Of a stretch of DNA of 64,000 bases, positions 46,899 through 57,694 are shown in pieces. A program made the translations under genes and the position numbers. Positions within the stretch are counted from its first letter, which is position 1. The number at the start of each line of letters is the position of its first letter. The notes below the pieces were generated by a model. It was not told the origin of the DNA. It made no database searches and saw only the letters and a program-made list of their open reading frames with translations. The stretch is from Eucommia ulmoides (Eukaryota; Streptophyta; Magnoliopsida; Garryales; Eucommiaceae): NCBI GenBank assembly GCA_016647705.1, contig CM028330.1, positions 35,043,534 through 35,107,533 of the forward strand. The letters are read 5' to 3'.

Positions 46899-48619
46899 TG
46901 GTAGCGCGCAAAATGCGCCGCTACTTACTCTCGCAAGTATACGAGGTCTAAGTTTTAGTATAGTGTGATCGTTAAGATCGGGTTATCGTATCCACAGGGA
47001 TTGTTGTCGTTACTATCGAATACCGCGTTTGTCATGACCTAAGTTTATCTAGGAGAAAAACAAATGTATTTAATTAATTAAACTAATACTAATATATCCT
47101 AAATTAACTACACTATTATGTTAATATGTTTTAGGGTGAAGAATTGCATAGGGATTAACGTGTTTACAAATACGTGTTCGATTTCGATTGACTCGCGTTT
47201 ACGTTGTTCGACCTATTTGACAACCTCGGTACGTAAACTCCACCGCCACCTCTTCTGAGTGTAAGACAGGAGAATACATGACTTCGAGTCAACGGAGAAG
47301 TCCCCCTCAACGTCTTAACGACCCTAGGTCACGTGAGTCTCACCCAGCGTCATTGATTGCACACAATCTAACTCCCTCCCGGGTTATTGGAACATCGTTT
47401 TGTATTTACCCTATCGACAATCTCTATTCTAAAACTCCCTCGCCACCTCTTCTGAGTGTAAGACGAGGGATATAACGCAACTTTGAGTCAACGAAGAGGT
47501 CCCTCTCAATGTCTTAACGACCCTAGGTAGCATGTGTCTTGCCCTACGTCATCGATTGTCCACGATTCAAACCCCAACCGGGTTATAGAATCGTGGCGTT
47601 TGTTTACCCTATTCCGAATCCGGGATTTGTCAAAATCCCGTATTCTCCATTTATCAATCCAAGCATAATAAACAAACAATATGATAAATACAATCAAACT
47701 ACGAAGAACAATCACAAACGAAACACCGAAATCACCCAAACAATGTATTTATAAATATAGTGTTAATCCCTACTACAATCCATATTTAACTCGTGGCCAT
47801 AGCCGTATAAACATGAAAGAATGAGCTAAACATGCTCACATGCTCCTAAGATAAATAAATAAGGAAAAACGATCGAAGAACTTAGCCTCGTCCGAAGATA
47901 AACCGCTAAGAATGCTCAACGATCGATTCGCCGTCTTCTCCACTTCGGGATGCGAGCTCCACCACTAAAATCCCTAACCCTAGGCTTAAGTATAGCCTAA
48001 AGGTCTCAAAAATGCAAGAGAGAGGAGAGAGATCCCAGCCAAAGGGGAGGAGATATTTATAGCAAAAATATCCTTAAAATATCTAAAAATATCTAAAGGC
48101 TGTGCAGGGCAAATCCGCCTAGGCGGTGGAAATTGCGCCTAGGCAGAGTTAGGTCGGTTAAGTCTGATCGCCTGGGCGGTGAAGTAGGCGGTGGACTGGA
48201 GAACATTCTGTTGAAATTCCGCCTAAGTGAAGAAAACTTCGCCTAGGCGAGTGGCTGTCAGTAGCCCTTCTTCATCTTCTGCTGGATTTCTACCTAAGCG
48301 GTAGAATTTCTGCTCAGGTGGTCGTCCGTCAGTAACATTTTTCTCTTCTCTGCATTTTCACCGCTTAGGCGGTGGTCTGGACGCCTAAGCGGTGGGCCTG
48401 TTTCATCTTTTAGCCTCCGAGCTTGTTTATCCACCGTAACTTCAAACCGCTTTGGTTCGATCTCATCGTTTTAGCTCCAGTTTCCTATCTTTTTGCCCCC
48501 ACATACCTGAGTTATACAAAAAGTATGAAAACTAATTAAAACATAATAAAAATAACTATAAACATATTCGAAAACTAACAAATTCGGATTGGAAATAGAT
48601 AGGTTTTTCACACCTATCA
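46899..48619 (-). mobile_element. C-family solo LTR in element D
   Basis: On - it starts TGATAGGTGTGAAAAACC and ends GCGCGCTACCA. The pentamer ACAAT flanks it exactly on both sides (46894-46898 and 48620-48624), so it is a complete solo LTR. It shares ATCGTATCCACAGGGATTG and CTTCTGAGTGTAAGAC text with the other C LTRs. It carries a cluster of CGCCTAGGCGGT palindromic words at about 48116-48396. Confidence 0.9.
48116..48396. repeat. Cluster of CGCCTAGGCGGT-like palindromic words
   Basis: About ten copies or half-copies of CGCCTAGGCGG, each able to pair with itself, are spaced 20-60 bases apart within the LTR. Variants include GCGCCTAGGCA, CGCCTGGGCGGT and CCGCTTAGGCGGTG. Confidence 0.8.
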
Positions 48620-48624
48620 ACAAT

Positions 48625-49657
48625 GATCGACACGTGCTCTCAACGTGACTCGACTCCGTCTTATGTGCTTGGTGAGCCTGAATGAACGTTGCTAGAAGCG
48701 GTGGAGAACAAGTGAGCCATATCGGATCCTTATAGATGTGATTATCTTGGATTGGTGGTGGCATCAAACATGGATCTCAATTGGTAAAGAATCACAATTG
48801 TCATCTTGTGATTCTTCATCATCAATCCATTCTTGGGTTTTCTCCTCATTCGAAACATCGTCATTGAACGCACCTAAGTTCCTCCTACTCATATTCGGTT
48901 TTTCCTAGTGGCTTTCACAGATGGATGTGGCTTGTGCATCTCTAAGTGCCACTACTTCTGATTCGGCCTCAATGTAGTAAATAAGATAACCAATTTGCGT
49001 CTGAATAAACATTACAATTGCATCAATTTCAGTGGCAGGTCGTCTCAATATTATCAAGATGATCCTCATGCTCATTGAGACGGTCAGGTATTTCCCTCCA
49101 GAAAATCTGAGTCTCCCCCATAAATTCAGCGAACATCTCTTCTAGGGTAGGAGAAGACTCCATATGTTGGTACGAGGTGTCAATCCATGGTGCCGAAATG
49201 TTGGAACTATCCCCCAAGCTTTGGTAACTTGTTGAATAATTCCAACTCTAAAAATCAAAGTCCGCCATGTCCTCCAACAACCAATAGACTTCGTCCGCAG
49301 TTAGTTGGTAGAAAGAGGTGGTACACCATTTTCTCATTTTATCCAAGTTCTTGTTGCAGCTTGTAACCCATCGAGGAAGTTCAGTAGTTAACACTCCCTT
49401 GGGAAACTATGATTGGGGAACCGAAATCTCAACTCAATGTATCGTTCTTAAGCACAATAGAACGACTCGAAATCCGGTTGAGAAAATCGCAATAGCACTT
49501 GTTGATGAGACATCTTCAAGTACCTCGCGAGACAAACAAAACTAAAAACAAAAATTAAAAATAAAAATAAAATAAATGTCTAAATTAAAATCAAGCTACT
49601 TTTTCACAATATTAACAACAATTTAAAAACCAATCCCCGGCAACAGTGCCAAAAACT
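48625..49657 (-). pseudogene. Leader, primer site and gag fragment of a C-family (TR-GAG-like) element
   Basis: On -, the primer site TTTTGGCACTGTTGCCGGGGA (about 49635-49655) lies directly inside the LTR at 49658; this is the Asp-tRNA-type site of several plant gypsy groups. Further in, 49029-49217 encodes a gag tail (SSPTLEEMFAEFMGETQIFW), like those of Athila/TR-GAG elements, followed by stops. No protease, RT or integrase of this family is present. The element is truncated: no 3' LTR of the same copy was found. Confidence 0.6.
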
Positions 49658-51070
49658 TGTTGGCGATATTTTAATCGCTTTGATTTTACTCGCAAGTGCA
49701 CGAGGTCAAGTTTTAATAGTATAGAAAGAGTAGGGTTGTCGTATCCACAGGGATTGATTTAAATTAGCATTAAATACCGCAATTGTCATAATCTAACTTT
49801 ATCTAGGCGATCCAATTTTAGGTCTTTTATATAGAAATATAAAACTAAACTAAACTAATTAAACTAAAATACTAAGAATAACATCTATGGGAATAAATTA
49901 TCTAGGGATTAACTTTGTTCACTTAAACGTGTTTGATTTAGTTGATTTTACATTAACGGTCATTAATCTATCCAACAATCTAGGTGTCTAAAATTCACTC
50001 ACTACTTCTCCTGAGTGTAAAGTGAATGAATATACAATTCGTGTCAACACCGATATCGTGTCTCATCCCAACCTCATAGATTGCACACGTTCTAATAATC
50101 TTCAGAAACATTAGAATGTCGCGATTTATTTAAATCATAGTCCGAATCCAGGGTTACCTCTCCCAAGTGTCAAACCCCGTATTCTCAAATCAATCAAAAT
50201 ATCATAACAAGCATATAATGGAAGTAAAAGAATGGTAAACACAATCGAATGGGGAAGAACAACCGATAACAAAACATAGAATTACTCAAATATAGTATAT
50301 TAGTAAACTACATCAATCCCTAGACAATAAATGTTTAGCTCATGGCCATAACCAAATATTTAACTAAAAATGATATATACATGATCAAACAACCAACAAG
50401 ATTTAACAAATAAAGAGAGAAACAATGGAGAATAACCGATATCTGAAGAATGGATGATTCCACGTCCATAAAATCCGCTTCGATCTTGTTTCCTCTTATC
50501 TAATTTATGAACTCTCTTGCTTGGTATGATCTTGAGCTCTCAAAAATCTCCCAAAAACATTCTTGGTCTTGTAGGAATGAGTGGGAATCAAGAGAAATAC
50601 AAAATATCTAAAACAAAATATTTAAAAATATCAATGACAGCTAGTGTCTGGGTGCTGCAGTAATCAAATTCATTACTGCAGCGATAAAAGGAAGAAATCT
50701 CGTTGTTGGAATGGCGTCGTAGCAATCAAACCTTCGCTACAGCGATACAGAGACAGTGGTTGACGCTTAATTTGTATTTTTGTCGTAACTTTCTCTTCCG
50801 AACTCAGATTATGGTGTCTTAAAAACCTATGGAAAGTTAAGACATAGATATACAATGTTTATGTTTTGATATTTTCCAAAATCGGATTTTATCATTATCA
50901 AAAATGGCTTTGAAGTTAATGTACTTAAACCAATTTTGCATCTTGTTTCCCATTTATTTATAAACCTATAAAATAACACAAAAACATATTCAATTGACAA
51001 AAATTCTTGAAAACATACAAATATTTGAATCTAAAAATACTTGATTTGTTGGTAAATAAACCACTCATCA
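49658..51070 (-). repeat. C-family 5' LTR of a truncated element
   Basis: On - it starts TGATGAGTGGTTTATTTACC and ends AAAATATCGCCAACA, followed by a primer site. It shares GTCGTATCCACAGGGATTGA and CTTTATCTAGGCGA text with the LTR at 46899. Its short-repeat island uses a different word (ACTGCAGCGAT, CGCTACAGCGATA at 50655-50750). The right edge cuts into element D integrase sequence. Confidence 0.85.
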
Positions 51071-51260
51071 GCTAACCTCTGGCACTTATCAATTTCTTGG
51101 TGAATTCAGTGGCGTTATTATTCATCTCTGGCCAGAAGTATCCCTGGCGGATTAACTTGTGGTCGAGGGCCTTCTCCTCGAGTTGTTGTTGTACACTTCC
51201 TCGTGGACCCTTCTGAGTACGTAGTCAGCTTCTTCTAAGTATGCCTCAATGGGACTTCCT
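51071..51260 (-). pseudogene. Second, displaced copy of the element D integrase zinc-binding segment
   Basis: The - strand text (EADYVLRRVHEEV, YFWPEMNNNATEF) repeats the H2C2 domain found at 52080-52265 but lies after the integrase C-terminal region. It is cut at 51070 by the C-family LTR. This implies a partial duplication or recombination between two related elements. Confidence 0.65.
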
Positions 51261-51299
51261 CTTATGTATCGAGCTTATGTGTGCCCGGTCGTGCAATTC

Positions 51300-52080
51300 G
51301 AGTGACTTTGTACGGTCCGTCCTATGTGTGGGATAGATTTCTGGCATTTAGCTCCTTGTTAGCTAGAGTGAACTTCCGAAGGACGAGATCGCCAACTTTG
51401 AATGACCGTTTTTGGGCCCTCTTGTCGTAGTACTTGATCTCCGTTTATTGATAAGTTTCTTGCCCTCGAGGTTCAGAGCCAAAGCTGTGTCGTTCTCTGC
51501 AGGGTTAAAGATTATAGCCACATTGGGGGAAGACACTCTGATCTCGATAGAGATAATGAACTCAGATCCAAACGTCATCGCGAATGGTGTCTCCCCAAAT
51601 GGGGTTCTCGCGGTCGTGTGATATGCCCAGAGGACATGGTACATGTCCTCAACCTATCTTTCCTTTGACTTGTCTAGTCTAGTCTTTAGGTCATACAGGA
51701 TCGTTTGGTTGGTGACCTCTACTCATCCATTTGCTTGTGGGTGCCATGGAAATGAGAAGTGGATTTGGATCCCCAATCCGACACAGAAATCTGAGAAGAG
51801 GTCATTGTCGAATTACTTTTCATTGTTGAACACAATGGCCTTTGGTATGCCAAAGTGACAGACCATGCTCCTCCATACGAAATCTCTAATCTTCTCCTTC
51901 ATGATTCGTGTTAGGGGCTTGTCCTCTACCCACTTCGTAAAGTAATCAATGATGATGACCAGGAACTTTCTCTATCCGATTCCTTGAGAGAATAGCCTAA
52001 GGAAGTCAATTCCCCACTGGGCGAAGGGCCACAGGCTCATCATTGGGACGAGGATGGTAGGGTGGGGTTAGCTGTGGCTT
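51300..52080 (-). pseudogene. Element D integrase core and C-terminal region
   Basis: The - strand text includes LPWLF-type core pieces (frames change several times) and a clear C-terminal region at 51363-51644: HVLWAYHTTARTPFGETPFAM, the conserved gypsy string around YRTTxRTPTGETPFxL. Stops and frameshifts show it is dead. Confidence 0.75.
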
Positions 52081-52445
52081 AGGTACGAACCTCTGGCACT
52101 AATCACATTTCTTGGCAAATTCCATGGAATCATTTTTCATCTCCTGCCATAAGTATCCTTGGTGGATTAACTTGTGGATGAGGGCATTCCCCCCTAGTGG
52201 TTGTCGCATACTCCCTAGTGGACCCCTCTGAGTACGTAGTCGGCTTATTTCAGGAGGAGGCATCTCAAGTACGGGCCTGAGAACGATTTCTGATATAAGA
52301 CCCTGTCAATGAGGGTGTATTTTGTTGCTCGATATTGCATCTTCCTCGTCTTGGCACAGTCACCCGAAAGGGTTCCGTGATGTAAGTAGTCCTTGATTGG
52401 GTCCATGCAGGTTGACTCATCCGTAAGAGCACAGATCGTGGCCAC
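52081..52445 (-). pseudogene. Element D integrase H2C2 domain
   Basis: The text MKNDSMEFAKKCDxCQRF, preceded by ALIHKLIHQGYLWQE, matches the zinc-binding module (H..H..C..C) of gypsy integrase. The upstream frame at 52245-52445 (YRATKYTLIDRVLYQKSFSG) is the usual lead-in. It is broken by stops. Confidence 0.75.
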
Positions 52446-52562
52446 CTAGTCGGGCATTTTTGTGCTCGGGGTATCCAAGCACTCGACAGATACGATCCTC
52501 TTTAGGGTGAACTCCACCGTAGAGGCCAAGTTCACCAGAGCGTCAATGTGTCTGTTCTCTTC

Positions 52563-52900
52563 TTAGGGGATATAGGTCAGTTGGATTTTTTTGAAGTTTT
52601 CCATAAGTTCTCTCACCCTCTCGGGGTAAGCCGTCATGCTTAGGACCTCTTCCATGTATTCCCTATTGACTTGCTTGACGATGAGCTGGGAGTCACAGAA
52701 GACCTGAAGAGTTTTGGTGTTGAATTCCCATGCTAGACGAAGTCGGACAAGTAAGGCTTCGTACTCTGCCTCATTGTTGGTAGCCTGAAAGCCCAGTCTA
52801 AGGGAATACTCCAACTCTTCTCTATTCGGAGCCATGAGAACTATCTCAGCCCCACATCCGCCCATGTTGGAGGGCCCGTCCATGAAGAGTTTCTATATCT
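52563..52900 (-). pseudogene. Element D archaeal-type RNase H
   Basis: The text MDGPSNMGGCGAEIVL, NNEAEYEALLVRLRLA and VFCDSQLIVKQVNREY gives the three acidic positions and order of the extra RNase H of Tat-lineage elements. The 106-codon frame is nearly intact. A separate RT-linked RNase H lies just upstream, so the element had two. Confidence 0.85.
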
Positions 52901-52979
52901 CCGGTCTAAGGTCGATAACCGAGATGGGCAGCGATATGATCCCCTTAGGGGCGTGGGTAGCCGAGTTGGGCTAAGGATC

Positions 52980-53340
52980 TCTCCTCTCTACATTGGTAAA
53001 GACCCTGCTGGAGTAGTACATCGGGCTCTGAGCACCACTTTCATCTCTTACTAGGGCTGCACTTACCATCATAGCCGAGGCGGAGCTATATAGATATAAC
53101 TATTTCCACTCCTTCGGAGTGTTGAGTAGGAGAGCCAAGGGGAGGTACGTCTTGAGCTCCTAAAACAAGACCTCACACTTGGGCGTCCACTCAAAGTTTT
53201 TGTTTCCTTAGAGGACCTTGAAGAAGGGAAGACATTTCTCCGAGGAGCGTGGGATGATGCGATTAAGGGCGGCCAACTTTTTGGTGAGTATTTAGACTTA
53301 TTTCTTTGTGCGGGGAGAGGCCATGTCGAGCACGACACTT
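52980..53340 (-). pseudogene. Element D RT-linked RNase H
   Basis: Joined - frames show SAALVRDESGAQSPMYYSSRVF, the pattern of the RNase H fused to gypsy RT (AVLVRE..G.QRPVYYxSK). The region is frame-shifted; the open 89-codon frame at 53069-53338 is a shifted shadow. Having this plus the archaeal-type domain is diagnostic of the Tat lineage. Confidence 0.7.
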
Positions 53341-54264
53341 ATCTAGATAGGGTTGGCATCGATGTTGCGCTAAGAGGCCATGTAGCCTAGGAATTTTCCC
53401 GCTGAGACCCTGAATATGCCTTTGCTGGGGTTGAGCTTCATCCGGTGAGCTCGGAGCTTGTCGAAGCAGCCTTGGAGGTGGCCGACATGGGTAGAGGCTT
53501 AGGAGTTCTTAATGAGTATATAATCTATGTACACCTCCATGGTTAAGCCGATCTCCTCTTTGAACATTTTATTCACTAACCTCTGGTAGATAGCCCCGGC
53601 ATTGCGGATGCCAAAGGGCCTGACTTTATTTTAATATGTTCCCCTATTAGTGATAAACGAGGTTTTTCTATTGTATAGGAGGAACAAAAGGATTGGTTAT
53701 AGCCGGTATAGGCATCAAGGAAGCTGAGGAGCTCGTGCCCTGCTGAGGCGTCGATGACGAGATCTATCCTCGTCAGGGGAAAAAGTCCTTAGAGCATGCC
53801 TTGTTCAAATATTTGAAGTCCACTTAGAAGCTCCATTTGCTTCTAGCCTTAGGTGCAAGGACGATGTTGGAGAGTTAGTCTAGAAACTTGACCTCCTCCA
53901 CTATGGCCTATTTCACCAACTTGTCTATTTTTTGCTTGATGATTTTTTGGCGGTTGGGGTGGAACTTCTTCAGCTTTTGCCTCATGGGAGGATGGTGCAG
54001 GTTGGTGTGAAGTCGATGCATAGCCACGCTAAGATCAATCCCTGGAAGCTCATCATGTGACCATATAAACACATCGTAGTTCTTCCAGATGAGGTTGATA
54101 ATGTCGGCTCGCTGGTCTGGGCCGAGCTTAGCACCGATCCTGACCGTCCTCCCTTCTATCATTAGATGGATAGGAACCTCCACCAATTCTTCGTGAGGCA
54201 AGGAATGGGGCTCTTCATCACGGGGATCGTCAATGGGCACGGTCTCCAGCCCTGCCAAGGACAT
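53341..54264 (-). pseudogene. Element D reverse transcriptase
   Basis: The lead-in frame at 53908-54264 has the strings YDVFIWSHDELPGID and MRQKLKKFHPNR, as in Tat-type RT. Downstream - text shows VDFKYLNKACSKDFFPL and LLSFLDAYTGYNQ with the first catalytic Asp. Frames change and stops appear after that, and the YxDD region is not cleanly readable. The enzyme would copy element RNA into DNA. Confidence 0.8.
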
Positions 54265-54607
54265 AAGCTCAGCCTTTTCGAGCTCAGGTTCGACCGTTAA
54301 TTGCTATTTTTTCTTTTTAAGCACCCTCTTAGCATACACCCTTGCTGACTCCTTATCATTTCTCACCTCTCTACCCCTTGTTCAATAGGTAACTTCATCA
54401 TTTGGTGATAACGAAAACAGACGGCTCACAAGGTAGAAACAATTGGTTGCCTATGATGGAATTGTAAGGTAAGGGTCTATCCACGATTAGGAACTTAGTC
54501 CACATTGTTGCCGATTTGGGCTTAGCTCTGACCATGACAGGCAGAGACACCCGTCAAAGCGAATTGGCGACGTCCCTCCTGAAGCCAACGAGGGGGGATT
54601 TGGTGGG
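54265..54607 (-). other. Element D protease-RT linker
   Basis: This is minus-strand polyprotein text, decayed, with no separate domain that I can name. Confidence 0.45.
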
Positions 54608-54937
54608 CTATACATTATTTGGCTCTACCTTCATCTTATAGAAGGACCATTTGAAGATGATGTCGACAGAGCTTCCCATGTCGATCAGAATGCGCCCCAT
54701 CTTATAATGGTTGATCAAGGCAATCGTGACCAGGGCGTCATCGTTGGGGGTATGTACTCTACGTAGGTCGACCTTGCTGAAGGACATGATGTTGTGTGAG
54801 GCGACATCGACTGTGCTCACCTTGTACACATCCTCGTAGGCTTTCCTCTTAGCCTTTTGCTCGTGCCTCTTCTTAGAGAATGATATCTCCCTTCCTAAAC
54901 CAAGCCCTACATGGATGATGTTTATCTCACCCTCCAT
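54608..54937 (-). pseudogene. Element D aspartic protease
   Basis: The 109-codon frame on - contains MSFSKVDLRRVHTPNDDALV and MGRILIDMGSSVDIIF, where the catalytic DTGS-type loop reads DMGS. The order FsxxDl..v..PHdDaLVi...i....v.RiLiDtGSSadil is standard for Tat-type protease. The element is otherwise broken. Confidence 0.85.
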
Positions 54938-56700
54938 GCACTTGTCGTAATCATCTCCTGCCTCGTCCCCTCTAGGCAGATGATGGTTATGATTTTCTCT
55001 TATTCTCTGACCCTTGTGTTCTTCTCGGTGGTTGTTCTCTTCAAACCTCGATTTTCTATTCTCCCTCCAAACGTAGTTATTGAGGTACCCTATTCTAATA
55101 AGAGCTTCAATCTTCTCCTTGAGTTGGAATCATTCTTCGGTGAAGTGTCCCCGATCGCGATGAAACTCGCAATACTTGTGGACGTATCTCCACATGGGTT
55201 TTCCTCTCATGAGAGAAGTATGAGGGAAAAATCCCCTTATGGAGTTTTTTGCAAAATATTATCTCCATAGATGTTGTGAGGGGGTAAACCCTTACTAATA
55301 AGGCCCTGGGAGTGGAAGAGGTCTCCGGTCCCAGAGCAAAAGTTCCAACCTTCTCAGTCCCTCTTCCCGTTATCCCTCAAGTCAGCCTCATAAAACAAGG
55401 TACCCCTATCCAGGGCAACGCAGAAGTTGGAAACGGGCCGCAAGCAGAGGTCATAGGAAAACCATCAGTACCTAAGTTTTTCAATAAAGGCTTTCATGGC
55501 TACGACATCTGAGAGGTCTTCACACGCAATGGTCTCCATTTCAAACCTCTCTACATAGTTGCCAAGGTTCTCGACGAGCTCCTACTAGAATGCGAGGATG
55601 TATCTCATGGTCTTTGGCCTTCATCGAGAGTGACTAAACTAAGTAAGAAAGGGTTTATCAAGTTAGAAAAATATGGAGATCGAGGCCAAGGTCAGGTATC
55701 AGAACCATGAATGGGCTGCTCCGGCGATGGTGTGCAGGAATGACTTACACCTCAATGCAACGGAAGCCGTGTATATATCCATATGGGATTTGCAGATAGA
55801 GAGGTGGTCCATTAGGTCTGCAGTCTCGTTATATGGAGTCATTTATGGGTGGGTAAATCTATAAGGCACCACGCCATCTAGGATGTCCTCGATAAAAGGG
55901 GACCTCATTTTGGCTTGGACTCTTACGACTTCCCTTGTACCTTGTAGCTGGTAGAGAACCACTTCCATGTTGGCGAGGAGACGCTCCACAATGGATTCAC
56001 CTCTAGATGATGCCTTTACTTGGCTAGCCGCTGTATGGACACCTTGTTTTCTAGTCGGCGGAGAATAGAAGTTCATCTCCCGCACGCGACGAAGCCTATG
56101 CTCGAATTGGGTGGAGTTGCTAGGTGCTCGGCTTGATGGAGTCCCTAATTGGACCTCAGTTCGGTGTCCCTCTAAGGGTGGCGATAGCGAGCGTGAGGCA
56201 GCACGAAGAGCCAGGGCTTACTTCCTCGCTCTTCGGTTACGGGGTCGAGGTCAGGCTCTTGGAGCATGTTTATTGGAATGGATCAAGCGATCTCCTGATT
56301 CTTAGGGTTGCACCTCTCACCCTGCAGTCTAGAGGGTTGGTCCCCCTTGAGCTAGGGTCAGTGGTAAGCAGGAGAGGAGAACTTGGAAGTAGCTTTGGAA
56401 CTCTCCGAGGCAGTGTTCTAAGTTATCGATCCGAGAAGCTTCGGTGGCTTCGAAAGTCTGCCCCACAAAGGCTCTAGAGGGCAATGTAAAAGGGCCCGTC
56501 TGCCCTGTGGGGGGTAAGTTCTCTTCCTCGATAGGGACGGGGGCCCTAGCATCCAACCTAAGGACCTTCGATATTTCTCTTAAAGGAGAAGGGTTCGGGT
56601 TGCTATTCACCACAAAAATTGATCTCTTTATCGAATGATCTAACCAGGCCTTGTGATCATCAAGTCTTAGCCGAGTAGGAAGTTAATGACCTGAGGAAGG
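54938..56700 (-). pseudogene. Element D gag remnant
   Basis: Minus-strand text at 55843-56085 (MRSPFIEDILDGVVPYRFTHP) fits the start of the Tat-type gag core (PFxxxIldaxlPxxFKxPxl..YdGtxDPxdH). Downstream frames show a degenerate continuation. The N-terminal frame at 56329-56613 may be the gag start. Stops are frequent. Plus-strand open frames here (e.g. 56124-56477) are treated as shadows. Confidence 0.65.
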
Positions 56701-56708
56701 CTTTTTGT

Positions 56709-56733
56709 GCATTTCCCAAAGACGGCGCCAAAC
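56709..56733 (-). promoter_or_regulatory. Element D primer binding site
   Basis: On - it reads TTTGGCGCCGTCTTTGGGAA directly inside the 5' LTR edge at 56734. The TGGCGCCGTCTGTGGGAA form is a common primer site in plant Tat-type gypsy elements. Confidence 0.8.
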
Positions 56734-57694
56734 TGTTGATGTCAAAAATTAGTTAACACCCTCAGTTGGTCCAGTTAGAGGACACGTGTTCTTTTCTTAC
56801 TAAGGTGGAGGTGGAAGAATCCTGAATCTAGTTATTTTTAGTCAATCCATTAAGATGTATCTAATATTCGAGGTAACTGGACATCCAATCCGAGTTGAGC
56901 TCGAAACTTGTACCTACAAAACAACCCACAGGAGTATTTCCTGGTAAAGCCTCTCCAGTGTAAGAGTAAGAGCTTAGGAAGAAAAGACAATTAATACGCT
57001 TCAATAGGGCAGCGAAGCATTATCTTTGGGCATTGAATGCCTTTCTTTTTATGGGTGAGGAGTACGATTAACTCTACAAAATCAGGAGGCCTAAGCTCGG
57101 TTAATTACAATAACTCAGTGTGTGGCCAATGTACGGGCACGTGGAGGGATTAGGCTCTTGGGCTTGGCTTTTTGGCCCTTTGAGAAGAAGCACATTGGCC
57201 GACCCTATATGGATGAGGAGAAGCGGCTTGATCCACAGTGCTGAGGAGAGTTTCTTCTATCTTCTAAGTTAGAGAACAATCGTTCCAACTTTTCCCAGTA
57301 TCCTGATTCGAGTAGGGGAAGAATCACATACAAGCCTACCAAATTCGATTACCGACCTAGAGAAGGGATTCTCTAGTAAGGTACCAGCCTGGGGACTGTT
57401 GTCCTGAGAGACGACTGAACATGGGACATCCGATCCGAGAACGACCAAAGGATTCGATGGTCTGAGCTATGTAACTTGAGCTCGGCATGGGTGGACCTAG
57501 CTCAGCAGGGATGTTCAATCTGACGATGCACGTGGTCCCTTTCTCGGTCATGGCCAATTAGAGAACACATGGGACCTCTAACTGGTAAAGTCTTCAAGCA
57601 CTCTCCCAGGATAGCTGGGCCCCATTCAGGGTCTTTTTACATGTGACAATCTTTAGAAGGGGAAATCAATGGTGACCGAATTTTAAACTCATCA
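56734..57694 (-). repeat. Element D, 5' LTR (right)
   Basis: It starts TGTTGATGTCAAAAATTAG and ends GACCGAATTTTAAACTCATCA, matching 42260-43200. Many differences are C/T or G/A (GACGTC against GATGTC), consistent with age and methylation-driven change. The pair gives element D a span of about 15.4 kb including nested DNA. Confidence 0.85.

Noticed and set aside
46899..51070. The two C-family LTRs as the pair of one element
   Set aside because: The left LTR has its own exact ACAAT duplication on both sides, its edge lacks a purine tract, and the outer flanks (ACAAT and GCTAA) do not match, so it is a separate solo LTR.
56124..56477. 117-codon plus-strand frame
   Set aside because: It is antisense to the gag start of element D, with no intron, promoter or similarity; it is unlike the antisense gene at 43.6-46.1 kb.
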